Positions 46,590-54,150 of a stretch of 64,000 bases of DNA are shown here, in pieces. Position numbers and translations under genes: made by a program. The notes beneath the pieces are model-generated. The model worked only from the letters and a program-made list of their open reading frames with translations. It made no database searches and had not been told where the DNA came from. The DNA comes from Marinomonas flavescens. Lineage in GTDB: Bacteria > Pseudomonadota > Gammaproteobacteria > Pseudomonadales > Marinomonadaceae. The DNA lies in contig NZ_SJSB01000003.1 of assembly GCF_004352835.1 (NCBI RefSeq), positions 62,001 through 126,000 of the forward strand, read 5' to 3'. Numbering within the stretch: the first letter of the stretch is position 1; each line of letters begins with the position of its first letter.

Positions 46590-48074
46590 ATGTCAGCATA
46601 CAATCAGCTAACCTCGCATTACCAAACGATCCATCACTTTAACCATGCACAGGCGATGCTTGGCTGGGACGCCGCGGCCAATATGCCGGCTGGTGGCAAT
46701 GAGGCGCGCTCCAGCGCCATGGCAGAACTTTCTGTCCACGTGCACAGATTATCCACCCAGCCACAGCTAGAAGAATGGTTTGCCAAGGCGGCACAAGAGT
46801 CGCTAACTTTTGAGCAAGACGCCAGCCTACGTGAAATGAAACGCCAATGGCAGCAAGCTGCCTTACTGCCAGAAGCCTTAGTGCAAGCGCAATCCATGGC
46901 AGGTTCTAAATGTGAACACGCATGGCGCTCACAACGCCAAGAAAACGACTGGACAGGGTTTGAGAAAAACTGGCAAGAAGTGGTCGCGCTATCGAGAGAA
47001 GAAGCACAGATCCGTGGCGATGCATTAGGACTGACACCATACGACGCCATGCTCGATAAATTCGAACCGGGCACCAGCAGCGCCTCCCTAGATGTTTTAT
47101 TCTCTGATGTGAAACTCTGGCTACCAGAACTCATTGAAAAGGCCCTAGACAAACAGCGTTCTGAATCCATCATCATGCCAACGGGTCGCTATTCAAGTGC
47201 CACGCAAAAAGCCCTCGGCCTAGAAGTCATGAAATTGCTGAAATTTGACTTTGCGCGCGGTCGCTTAGACGAAAGCGTACACCCATTTTGTGGCGGCGTA
47301 CCATCGGACGTACGCATCACCACCCGCTATGATGAAGAAGATTTCGTGCAAGCTTTAATGGGCATTGTTCACGAAACAGGCCACGCACGATACGAACAAG
47401 GTTTACCAAAAGCCCTAGCAGGATTACCCGTTGGCGAAGCGCGCTCCATGGGCATTCATGAATCCCAATCCTTGTTCTTTGAAATGCAAATAGGGCGTAG
47501 CAACGCCTTCGTTTCACACTTGTCACGACTTTCAAAAGACGCCTTTAATGCGCAGCAAGACCCCGTATTTGCCGAACAAAATCTACAGAAAATCTACACT
47601 CGTGTGGACAAAGGCTTCATCCGTGTCGACGCAGACGAACTCACTTACCCAGCGCACGTGATCTTACGGTATGAGATAGAACGCGACTTGATCAACGGCG
47701 TCATCGAGCACAAAGACGTGCCTGCACTGTGGGACGAAAAAATGAAAGCGTCTCTTGGTCTCTCCACCAAAGACAACTACAAAAACGGCTGCATGCAAGA
47801 CATCCACTGGACAGACGGCGCCTTCGGCTACTTCCCAAGCTACACACTTGGCGCCATGTACGCCGCCCAATACAAAGCCACCATGACAAAAACCGTCGAC
47901 TTCGACGCCGCCATCCAAAGCGGCGATCTAAGCCCCATCTTCCAATGGCTCAGCGACAACATCTGGACACAAGCCTCGCTGCACACCACAGATGAACTCG
48001 TCAAACGCGCCACAGGCGAAACCCTAAACGCCGCGCATTTCAGAAAACACCTAGAAGGACGCTACTTAAAATAA
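46590..48074 (+). CDS. Carboxypeptidase M32 (Taq family)
   Basis: This cytosolic metallocarboxypeptidase is 494 residues. The zinc site HETGH (residues ~264-268) lies in GIVHETGHARYEQGLP, a third ligand Glu lies in MGIHESQSLFFEMQ, and DIHWTDGAFGYFPSYTLGAM near the C-terminus is a family signature. Codons in the last third are strongly C-ending compared with neighbouring genes. Its last 45 codons and downstream DNA are repeated at 50056-50286, beyond the toxin-antitoxin module, so the 3' end of this gene is probably the boundary of an insertion. Confidence 0.93.
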   Translation: MSAYNQLTSHYQTIHHFNHAQAMLGWDAAANMPAGGNEARSSAMAELSVHVHRLSTQPQLEEWFAKAAQESLTFEQDASLREMKRQWQQAALLPEALVQAQSMAGSKCEHAWRSQRQENDWTGFEKNWQEVVALSREEAQIRGDALGLTPYDAMLDKFEPGTSSASLDVLFSDVKLWLPELIEKALDKQRSESIIMPTGRYSSATQKALGLEVMKLLKFDFARGRLDESVHPFCGGVPSDVRITTRYDEEDFVQALMGIVHETGHARYEQGLPKALAGLPVGEARSMGIHESQSLFFEMQIGRSNAFVSHLSRLSKDAFNAQQDPVFAEQNLQKIYTRVDKGFIRVDADELTYPAHVILRYEIERDLINGVIEHKDVPALWDEKMKASLGLSTKDNYKNGCMQDIHWTDGAFGYFPSYTLGAMYAAQYKATMTKTVDFDAAIQSGDLSPIFQWLSDNIWTQASLHTTDELVKRATGETLNAAHFRKHLEGRYLK

Positions 48075-48167
48075 GCTGAGAGAAGGCTTTTATATCTATG
48101 ATTGTTCACGATATAGTCTTGTTCATGAATCATGAACGATATATTATCGTGAACAATAACTTGAGAT
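47937..48167. repeat. Left copy of a ~231-bp direct repeat flanking the AbiE-like module
   Basis: It covers the last 45 codons of the M32 gene, its downstream bases and the module's operator/promoter. The partner copy lies exactly 2119 bp downstream (50056-50286). The coding part differs at eight codons. Six of these are synonymous, one is His to Tyr, and the final Lys codon becomes a stop. Similarity fades after the distal operator half-site. Confidence 0.9.
48101..48157 (+). promoter_or_regulatory. Nested-palindrome operator and promoter of the AbiE-like operon
   Basis: ATTGTTCACGAT (48101-48112) and its exact complement (48146-48157) enclose a second inverted pair, GTTCATG/CATGAAC (48121-48127, 48131-48137). 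A sigma-70 promoter is embedded: TTGTTC (48119-48124), 17 bp, TATTAT (48142-48147). The half-sites overlap both promoter elements, as expected for an autorepressing antitoxin. The gene starts 26 bp downstream. Confidence 0.75.
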
Positions 48168-48182
48168 AGAGCGATATTAACT

Positions 48183-49175
48183 ATGACTAAGCAATCATCA
48201 TTAGCGGTCAACGCGCTGGCATTACTTCCTGCGCACATTAAAGCTCAGTTCATAGAAAATGATAAATTCATACAGAATGACAAGCTCAATGATGGTAGCT
48301 TCAGTGATGGTGAATTATGTTTGACTGTCAGTGGTGATAGTTATCACTTTTATGTTGCGGTAAAAAATATACATCGAAAGGAAAGCCTAGAGCCTTTATT
48401 GAGCGAAGTCGCTTCTAATGCTTTATTAATCTGTAATCGTCTTACGCCTTATTTAGCTGAGATATGCACGCAAAAAGGGCTTAACTTCATTGATACTGCT
48501 GGCAATACGAAAGTAGATAATAATGGTTTACATCTTTGGATTGAGTCACAAAAAGACAGAACTCAAAAGACATTCAGCAATGAAGCCAAACCCAGTAAAT
48601 TAGGTGAAGGTTCAGCGAAACTTTTGTTTGCTTTGCTGTCTAAGCCTGACATTCTTAATAGCTCTTATAGAGAAATCGCGGAATACGCGAACATCTCATT
48701 GGGAATGGTAAGTAAGGGGTTGGGCTTTTTTGAAGAGGAATCTTTAATTAGTCTTGGAAAAAACAGACGAATACTTGATGCGAAACGCATGTTAGCTATT
48801 TGGATAGACACTTATCGATTGTCTATTCGGCCTAAGTTAGGTGGTGTTCGCCTTGAATATAAAGGCAATTGGCAAGACCTACCAATAGAAGATGACGATT
48901 ACTGGGGGGGAGAAGCCGCAGCAGATGTTCTTACCCACTACCTTCATCCTCACGACTTACAGCTATTTACCCGTTTACCGTTACAAAAAAAACTGGCTCA
49001 ACTGAATTATCGAGCAAATCCAGAAGGTGCTTTATGGTTGGTTCCTGCGTTCTGGGGACCGAAGCTAGAATGGACTATTAAAAGCCAAGCCTTATTGGCT
49101 GTGGCCGAACTAGAAGCGAGCAAGGATAGCCGCAATATAGAAACCTCAAGGATGATTTATGAAAAATATCTATAG
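48183..49175 (+). CDS. AbiEi-like antitoxin/transcriptional regulator
   Basis: It encodes 330 residues. The N-terminal ~120 residues resemble a degenerate nuclease-like sensor domain seen in AbiEi_2-type proteins, with LNFIDTAGNTKVDNNGLHLWIE. A winged helix follows at ~140-195 (LLFALLSKPDILNSSYREIA, then EYANISLGMVSKGLGFFEEE). The C-terminal part includes YWGGEAAADVLTHYLHPHDL, recalling the AbiEi family C-terminal region. It should bind its own nested-palindrome operator. Base composition is more AT-rich than the carboxypeptidase gene. The toxin-like gene overlaps its end by 17 bp. Family assignment is by motif recall. Confidence 0.75.
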   Translation: MTKQSSLAVNALALLPAHIKAQFIENDKFIQNDKLNDGSFSDGELCLTVSGDSYHFYVAVKNIHRKESLEPLLSEVASNALLICNRLTPYLAEICTQKGLNFIDTAGNTKVDNNGLHLWIESQKDRTQKTFSNEAKPSKLGEGSAKLLFALLSKPDILNSSYREIAEYANISLGMVSKGLGFFEEESLISLGKNRRILDAKRMLAIWIDTYRLSIRPKLGGVRLEYKGNWQDLPIEDDDYWGGEAAADVLTHYLHPHDLQLFTRLPLQKKLAQLNYRANPEGALWLVPAFWGPKLEWTIKSQALLAVAELEASKDSRNIETSRMIYEKYL

Positions 49176-50004
49176 ACTCAAACACCCAATCAATCCTGCA
49201 TTCAAACCAGTGCTTGATATCATTATGAATGTGACATCGCTGCTTAACATACCTTATTTTATTGCCGGAGCTACAGCGCGGGATTTATTGCTTTATCATG
49301 TCTTTGATAGAAAACCAGGTAGAAAAACCCATGATATAGATACAGCAATCTTGGTCTCTGATTGGGAAAGCTTTACTTCAGTTAAAATTGCATTGTTGGA
49401 ATCTGGGCTAAGCGATACAAAATTACCTCATCGTCTAATGCACGACGTAAGTGGGCTGCCTGTAGATATTATCCCGTTTGGTTCCATTGCTGATGATGAG
49501 AGTGAGATACAATGGCCACCAGAGCATGCCATCACTATGTCGGTTGCAGGTTTTCAAGAAGCTTTTGATAATTCGGTGTTAATCGACATAGGTAAAGACT
49601 TAAATCTGAAAGTGTCTTCGTTGGCTGGTTTTGTACTGCTAAAATTAATTGCATGGCAAGAGCGACATTTAGAAACAAACAAAGATATAGCGGACTTTTT
49701 AACGATTCTCACTGAATATTCCAACGTCGAGTGGGACCGTTTATATGAAGATTTTATTCCAGCGGAAAAGCTCAATTATAATATTGAGCGACAAGGTGCG
49801 TTTTTATTAGGACACGATCTCAATATGCTCTTGTCTCATCACAACACCAGCGCTAAAACATTAGGCTATTTGAGAGAACTCAAGACGTCTCAAATGGAAT
49901 GGTTGATAACCAGTTTACTAAAAATCCAAAGCCCGCATAATTCCGATGACATAGAGCTGTGGCTTGCCGATTTTTGGGATGGAGTGAGCTTGGAGTCGTT
50001 GTGA
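49159..50004 (+). CDS. AbiEii-like nucleotidyltransferase (putative toxin)
   Basis: It encodes 281 residues. Nucleotidyltransferase motifs are clear: PYFIAGATARDLLLYH, with the GATARD loop at 37-42, and HDIDTAI, with the metal-binding Asp59 and Asp61. A KLIAWQERHLETNKDIADF segment resembles the Lys and Asp motifs of AbiEii/COG4849 proteins. AbiEii toxins are NTPases/nucleotidyltransferases that block growth, some by modifying tRNA. Overlap with the antitoxin gene and a shared SD (AAGGA) indicate coupling. A phage-defence or addiction role is inferred. Confidence 0.75.
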   Translation: MKNIYRLKHPINPAFKPVLDIIMNVTSLLNIPYFIAGATARDLLLYHVFDRKPGRKTHDIDTAILVSDWESFTSVKIALLESGLSDTKLPHRLMHDVSGLPVDIIPFGSIADDESEIQWPPEHAITMSVAGFQEAFDNSVLIDIGKDLNLKVSSLAGFVLLKLIAWQERHLETNKDIADFLTILTEYSNVEWDRLYEDFIPAEKLNYNIERQGAFLLGHDLNMLLSHHNTSAKTLGYLRELKTSQMEWLITSLLKIQSPHNSDDIELWLADFWDGVSLESL

Positions 50005-50055
50005 CTGAAATCTGGAATCTAAAAAAAATTAGATACTTACCTGAACTCAAACGCA

Positions 50056-50190
50056 ATTTTCCAATGGCTCAGCGACAACATCTGGACACAAGCCTCGTTG
50101 TACACCACAGATGAACTGGTTAAACGCGCCACAGGCGAAACCCTAAACGCCGCACATTTCAGAAAACACCTAGAAGGACGCTACTTGTAA
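50056..50190 (+). pseudogene. Orphan 3' end of an M32 carboxypeptidase gene
   Basis: These 45 codons (44 residues and a stop) are in frame with and nearly identical to the end of the gene at 46590-48074. There is no start and nothing homologous upstream of it. The mostly synonymous divergence means this end was part of a working gene until recently. It is therefore likely the original end of the host gene or of a related allele. Confidence 0.85.
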
Positions 50191-50219
50191 TAAGCTGAGA
50201 GAAGGCTTTTATATCTATG

Positions 50220-50276
50220 ATTGTTCACGATCTAGCCTTGTTCATGAATCATGAACATTATGCAATCGTGAACAAT
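50220..50276 (+). promoter_or_regulatory. Relic copy of the AbiE-like operator
   Basis: The outer arms (50220-50231, 50265-50276) and inner GTTCATG/CATGAAC are preserved. The -35 is still TTGTTC (50238-50243) but the -10 position reads TGCAAT, so the promoter is probably dead while the operator may still bind the regulator. Confidence 0.6.
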
Positions 50277-50286
50277 CACTTTCGAT

Positions 50287-51208
50287 AGGATTTTTTAAGG
50301 GATATGCCCCTTAAAAATCCCACTGAATTGGCAACACCTAAACCCACTGCGCTTAAAGGGACTTGACCCCGGCTGGTGGCTACTTTGCCGATAAATGGCA
50401 TGTCATCCAGCTCAACCGGCGTTTCTCTTCGAAACTGCCGCCTACCTCATCGAAAACACCGATTGAGCTTACCTAAACGTAGGTCAGTATGAACGGAGGA
50501 ACGACGGGAATCTGGCAATGAAAGCAACGCTTTCACAAGGATTTGTTACCGCAAATACTCTATGAATACGAGCACGAGTTTCTTCCCCTTTTTTCTTCAA
50601 GGGGAAGACGGAAGATGGGGTTATTTCTTTGGTTTTTATGGGCTTTACTTCTATCGTTTTGCTGACTAAAGGGTCGAACCCCTTTTTGCCCAACAAGCCT
50701 CTCGCAACCAGAAACACTGCTTCAAAAAGGGCTTTGACCTGACTTTTACCTCACCACTTGGAACAGTGTAAATATCACCGATCGACGTTACTTTTTTAGA
50801 TATCCGTTTGACCTTGTCCTAGACACTCACCTTGCTTCTCTGATCGCTATCTCAACACAAAAATCGAACTCTAATGGCCAGCATTAAGGCAGGTAGGTAG
50901 TCAATTCCTGATAGAAAAAAACAATAAGTAGAAAGGTTATTTTTAAACGAGTCTATTGTTTGCTCATTTAGCAAATTTGAATAACCATATTTTGCGCGTA
51001 TACACTGGCATAAAATGGAAAACCGCCTTAAGATCAATGACTAATGATTCACAGTACTGAGATAAGAGGCTGGGGATAAAAGTGATAACGCGCACGCTCG
51101 TTTAGCCCGTTTTTAATATTGTGAATAGCTTTATAAAATTATTAAAAATCAGTTGGTTATAGATAATTTTGGAAAGTTTGAAAATGTGTAAACGCGCACG
51201 CGTACTAA
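50287..51208. other. 922-bp gene-free stretch between the repeat and the cassette array
   Basis: Every open frame here is short and shows no recognisable protein signature. A perfect 9-bp hairpin CTTCCCCTT/AAGGGGAAG lies at 50582-50607. Motifs of the type AGGGACTTGACCCC and GGGCTTTGACCTGAC recur loosely and look like scraps of dispersed repeats. No integrase gene or clear attI was recognised. Confidence 0.5.
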
Positions 51209-51221
51209 TAAGCTGTTATGT
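51082..51221 (+). other. Left boundary of the cassette array (candidate attC or attI junction)
   Basis: A GTTATGT box at 51215-51221 gives a G^TT recombination point. The following bases pair with the R'' box of this cassette's own attC (ATCACATAAC, 52317-52326) over ten positions, as expected for a cassette boundary. A GATAAC at 51084 could be the matching 5' box, making a site of about 135 bp. Confidence 0.45.
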
Positions 51222-51246
51222 GATCAGGGAAGTATGGTGTTAAATT

Positions 51247-52314
51247 ATGGCTAAAAGAGATCCCAATAAAACTGCAAGAAATCGTATTGTAGAATCCATA
51301 AAGAAGGAACTAAGGGAGCTACTTCCATTAGTCTTGGCAGATACAGATGTAAGAGATGAAGCATCATTGAATGCCAAGATAGGCAGTAAAACAGATGATT
51401 TTTTTGACTTGAAACATGAAGTAATACATTCCCATGATGAATTTACTATCAAATGGCTTAGCGGGCTAAAACAAGCAATTGAAGCTGGTGCAGGAGAATC
51501 ATACGAATGGATACAAAGTTCAGCCAAGGATAGTGCACCTTTCAAAAAATATTTAATACTATTTTTAAAGAGAAGCTACTTAAAACGTTTTGACGAATTA
51601 TCCAAAAACCGTCCTAAAGTAGAAGAGTCTGAAATATGGATTGGTCAGCAAAATGCAAATTACGGATTACTCGTTACGCCTCGGTTTAATGGGGACCAGT
51701 GGGAAAATGATAATAGTGAAATTAGAGCATTTAAGCATGGTTATTGGACAATAGGTCACGTTCTAGAAACTGGACTAGTGATTCCGGGTCAAGATGAAAT
51801 AGTTGAATTTAAAGACATAGAGCAATACTTGGTCTTTTATAAAAATGTATTGGTCCGAAATTCAGGTTCACCTTACGAGTACGAGATAGCGGGATTATAT
51901 TGCGACTTCGTCCGACAATCAGCCAATCCTTTATCCATACCTCTTATGATTCCTGAATACAGATATTTAGGCTTGGAACCTAAGCATAGGTACAGATTAG
52001 ATTTCATGATTACTAACCCTTTTACACTTAACAAGGTAGGTTTCGAAATATCCCCTTGGTCTACCCATGGTTATCTTCGTAAAATTAAAGGTATGACACA
52101 GAAGAAAGTAAATGAAATAGCCGCAGATAATTTTTCTAAAGAAATGAAAAAGCATCGAGCCTATTTCAATAAGCATAATGTATATACATTAATTTATGCT
52201 GATGAAGCGCTTGCAGACTGTAATCAAATTTTCCAAAATGACATCGTTCCGTTGCTTTCTCCAGAAAGGGAAGGAACGCAGCTTTCATTTATGATAATGG
52301 AAGAGTATTTCTAA
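51247..52314 (+). CDS. Cassette-borne protein of unknown function, possible PD-(D/E)XK-type fold
   Basis: It encodes 355 residues with a Lys/Arg-rich N-terminal helix (MAKRDPNKTARNRIVES). There is no signal peptide or transmembrane segment. The most conserved-looking part is RYRLDFMITNPFTLNKVGF followed by EISPWSTHG at ~255-285. Its order of a strand with Asp, a turn, then Glu-x-Ser resembles a variant PD-(D/E)XK nuclease core. I recall similar proteins in integron cassettes without experimental function. The gene fills one cassette whose attC begins 2 bp after the stop. A defence role is speculation. Confidence 0.6.
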   Translation: MAKRDPNKTARNRIVESIKKELRELLPLVLADTDVRDEASLNAKIGSKTDDFFDLKHEVIHSHDEFTIKWLSGLKQAIEAGAGESYEWIQSSAKDSAPFKKYLILFLKRSYLKRFDELSKNRPKVEESEIWIGQQNANYGLLVTPRFNGDQWENDNSEIRAFKHGYWTIGHVLETGLVIPGQDEIVEFKDIEQYLVFYKNVLVRNSGSPYEYEIAGLYCDFVRQSANPLSIPLMIPEYRYLGLEPKHRYRLDFMITNPFTLNKVGFEISPWSTHGYLRKIKGMTQKKVNEIAADNFSKEMKKHRAYFNKHNVYTLIYADEALADCNQIFQNDIVPLLSPEREGTQLSFMIMEEYF

Positions 52315-52316
52315 AA

Positions 52317-52428
52317 TCACATAACAAGGCGCTGCAAGCGATTTTGCAAACTCGCCCGTTTTTTGCTGTAAGAGCAAAAGCGCAAAAAATCGGTCAAGCT
52401 CACAAAACGCCTGAGCTTGGCGTTAGCC
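52317..52428 (+). other. Integron attC site (cassette 1 / cassette 2)
   Basis: The R'' box ATCACATAAC (52317-52326) and R' box GTTAGCC (52422-52428) bound an imperfect inverted repeat of 112 bp with internal pairing CCGTTTTTTGC/GCAAAAAATCGG. The recombination point is G52422^T. It directly follows the preceding stop codon, the usual attC position. Confidence 0.82.
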
Positions 52429-52455
52429 TTCTCTTAAATTATGGAAATATAAGTT

Positions 52456-52917
52456 ATGTCTAGTGCATGGAAAACCGCTGCTCGACTTGTTGGTGGTCCG
52501 CTTGTTGGTTTAGTTATTGATGGAGTAGAAGCTTCTTCAAATTCAATGAATGAAGCATCTGCCCGAAGCCTTGAGGCTTTGAGGGAAGAGGCAGCAAAAC
52601 AAGAAATAAAAATGGAATTTTCGCAGCACCAAGCTAGAGTAGCTCAGGAGCTTGCTATAGCAAAAAGAATTGAAAATGCTGTAGAAGTAGAAATAGAAGA
52701 ATATTACGACAATAGCGGTAAAGGTAGTGCTGGCTTAAGTGTAAACGCTGAAAGCCAGACTGGGAGCTTTGGTCTGTCTGGAGAAAGTAGGAAAGTTTCA
52801 AAGCGAGTCTATCGATTTAAAGGTATATCAAGCAGTGAAGATACTACTTATGAACAAACAGAACTGAGATATTTAAAGAAATTAATACAGGGGATTCGAA
52901 TTGGAGTCGATATTTAG
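52456..52917 (+). CDS. Cassette-borne small protein of unknown function
   Basis: It encodes 153 residues. Residues 10-25 are Gly/Val-rich (VGGPLVGLVIDGVE), not long enough for a sure membrane helix. Residues ~30-85 are strongly helical and charged, likely a coiled coil (ARSLEALREEAAKQE). A Gly/Ser-rich strand-like part follows, ending KKLIQGIRIGVDI. No family is recognised. Near its end the heptamer TTTAAAG (52872-52878) is in the -1 slippery phase, and a -1 shift would enter the DUF4145 frame that overlaps its end. Confidence 0.6.
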   Translation: MSSAWKTAARLVGGPLVGLVIDGVEASSNSMNEASARSLEALREEAAKQEIKMEFSQHQARVAQELAIAKRIENAVEVEIEEYYDNSGKGSAGLSVNAESQTGSFGLSGESRKVSKRVYRFKGISSSEDTTYEQTELRYLKKLIQGIRIGVDI

Positions 52918-53456
52918 AGGGGCTATACGAATGTCCATCACTCAAGTGTGGGCATCTGTTTCTTGCTCACTTTGAGAGAAAGTCTAAAAGTAAAGGCATA
53001 ACAGATGGCTATTTTAGTTATACGCATTCGACACCTAATCACTTTAAACCAGTTGAGTTTGATGAAAGAATAGCCACTATATCTCCAAGTTTTGTTGAAA
53101 TATTCAACCAATCAACAAATGCAGAGCAAGCTGGGTTGAGTGAAGTTTGTGGTATGGGCTACCGAAAAGCACTTGAGTTCCTGATAAAAGATTATTGTGT
53201 ATCATCACAAACTGATGATGCTGAAAAGATCAGGAAAATGATGTTGATGCAATGCATTAATCAATATATCACCGACACCAACATTAAAGAATGTGCCACT
53301 CGTGCCGTTTGGTTGGGCAACGATGAAACACACTACCAACGCAAGTGGAAAGACAAGGATATTGGTGACCTTAAATTATTGATCAACTTAGTAATTCATT
53401 GGGTTGTTAGCAACCTAATGACTCAAGAGTATATGCAGTCGATGCAACGAACATAA
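52854..53456 (+). CDS. DUF4145-domain reading frame without a normal start codon
   Basis: The frame is open from 52854 and clearly coding from about 52914: a zinc-knuckle-like ECPSLKCGHLF, then SPSFVEIFNQSTNAEQAG, the DUF4145 core GMGYRKALEFLIKDYCV, and a C-terminal DLKLLINLVIHWVV. No ATG, GTG or TTG occurs in frame before the TTG at 53136, which lies inside the domain. Either the gene lost its start by fusion with the upstream cassette gene, or it is reached by a -1 frameshift at TTTAAAG. DUF4145 domains often accompany restriction and defence genes; the function here is unknown. Confidence 0.6.
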   Translation, partial: TNRTEIFKEINTGDSNWSRYLEGLYECPSLKCGHLFLAHFERKSKSKGITDGYFSYTHSTPNHFKPVEFDERIATISPSFVEIFNQSTNAEQAGLSEVCGMGYRKALEFLIKDYCVSSQTDDAEKIRKMMLMQCINQYITDTNIKECATRAVWLGNDETHYQRKWKDKDIGDLKLLINLVIHWVVSNLMTQEYMQSMQRT

Positions 53457-53525
53457 CAAACGCATCAAAAATCGCCCCACGGGCTGGACGTCGCTGACGC
53501 TCCGCCTTTTATGCGGGCGTTATGT
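53451..53525 (+). other. Integron attC site
   Basis: The 75-bp site has R'' ACATAAC (53451-53457), the internal palindromic region with AAACGCATC and GCGGGCG boxes, and R' GTTATGT (53519-53525). The sequence is of the common proteobacterial attC type. It overlaps the DUF4145 stop codon. Confidence 0.9.
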
Positions 53526-53549
53526 ACTTTGGTGGACAAGGAGAGTTAC

Positions 53550-53897
53550 ATGAAATTCAGCTTTAAGTTATTGCTGCTTTGTTTGTTTTTCATTGGGTTT
53601 GACCCAGCGAAAGCCCAGCAAAACCTTGGAAAAAGCCATGTTGCTATGGCTTACGTATGCTGGCATCTTGCTAACGGATCCGAGAAAGAGGAAGACTCTA
53701 ACTTGTTCGCAAAAATGATCTCTGTCTTAAGGCGTTCTAGTGGCTTCAAAGCTGAGCAGCACTATGAATATATGGGGTATGCTGCTCAGGAAGTGCTCAA
53801 GCTAAACAAAAGGCAACGAGAGGAAATGTATCAGCATGCATGCCTCAAACCTCTTGACAATATTAAACGAGCAGAGAGACAAGGAATGTTAAATTAG
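53550..53897 (+). CDS. Cassette-borne small secreted protein of unknown function
   Basis: The ATG at 53550 is preceded by AAGGAGA and gives 115 residues; the longer open frame would start inside attC. A classical signal peptide (FKLLLLCLFFIGF, cleavage after AKA near residue 22) is followed by a helical, charged mature part with two cysteines (YVCWHL, HACLKP) that could form one disulfide. No family is recognised. It occupies its own cassette, flanked by two attC sites. Confidence 0.65.
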   Translation: MKFSFKLLLLCLFFIGFDPAKAQQNLGKSHVAMAYVCWHLANGSEKEEDSNLFAKMISVLRRSSGFKAEQHYEYMGYAAQEVLKLNKRQREEMYQHACLKPLDNIKRAERQGMLN

Positions 53898-53914
53898 CTG
53901 CAATAGAAGCGCAA

Positions 53915-53997
53915 ATATAACAAGCGTATCAAGCATATTCGCTTTGCTCACGGGACACCGCCGCTACGTTTTGCTGCCCCTTATGCGGGCGTTAGCC
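53915..53997 (+). other. Integron attC site
   Basis: R'' ATATAAC (53915-53921) and R' GTTAGCC (53991-53997) bound an 83-bp imperfect palindrome containing TTATGCGGGCG. R'' pairs with the start of its own cassette (GTTATGT at 53519) at six of seven positions. Confidence 0.9.
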
Positions 53998-54012
53998 CTT
54001 TCATAGGAGCGG

Positions 54013-54037
54013 CACCCAAGACAGGCATACATAAGCC
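54013..54037 (+). repeat. RAYT-linked repeat, single arm (inside the cassette array)
   Basis: CCAAGACAGGCATAC followed by ATAAGCC. It lies in a cassette remnant between the attC at 53915-53997 and the partial attC near 54118. Confidence 0.6.
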
Positions 54038-54104
54038 TTTAGTACCACAGAGCCCACCAACCTAAGTTTTTTTCTTGTTGATTGTAGACTGTTTGAAGTT
54101 CTCC

Positions 54105-54124
54105 CATTATTGTGGGCGTTATCT
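54105..54124 (+). other. Partial attC (3' boxes only)
   Basis: CCATTATTGTGGGCG runs into GTTATCT (54118-54124), matching the L'-R' end of the array's attC sites. No 5' half is seen; the short stretch 53992-54117 carries no gene and holds the repeat arm. Confidence 0.6.
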
Positions 54125-54150
54125 GTGAAACCAAAAATAGAGACTGAAGA

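Larger units (their letters stand above)
50056..50286. repeat. Right copy of the direct repeat flanking the AbiE-like module
   Basis: Partner of 47937-48167 at a constant offset of 2119 bp. It includes the orphan carboxypeptidase end and a second copy of the operator with all four half-sites kept. No toxin-antitoxin genes follow it. Confidence 0.9.

Noticed and set aside
46634..47176. 180-codon open frame on the minus strand inside the carboxypeptidase gene
   Set aside because: It lies wholly within a well-supported M32 gene and has no recognisable domain.
50484..50717. 77-codon open frame on the minus strand in the gene-poor gap
   Set aside because: No domain or good SD. It spans a hairpin and repeat-like DNA and reads like non-coding sequence.
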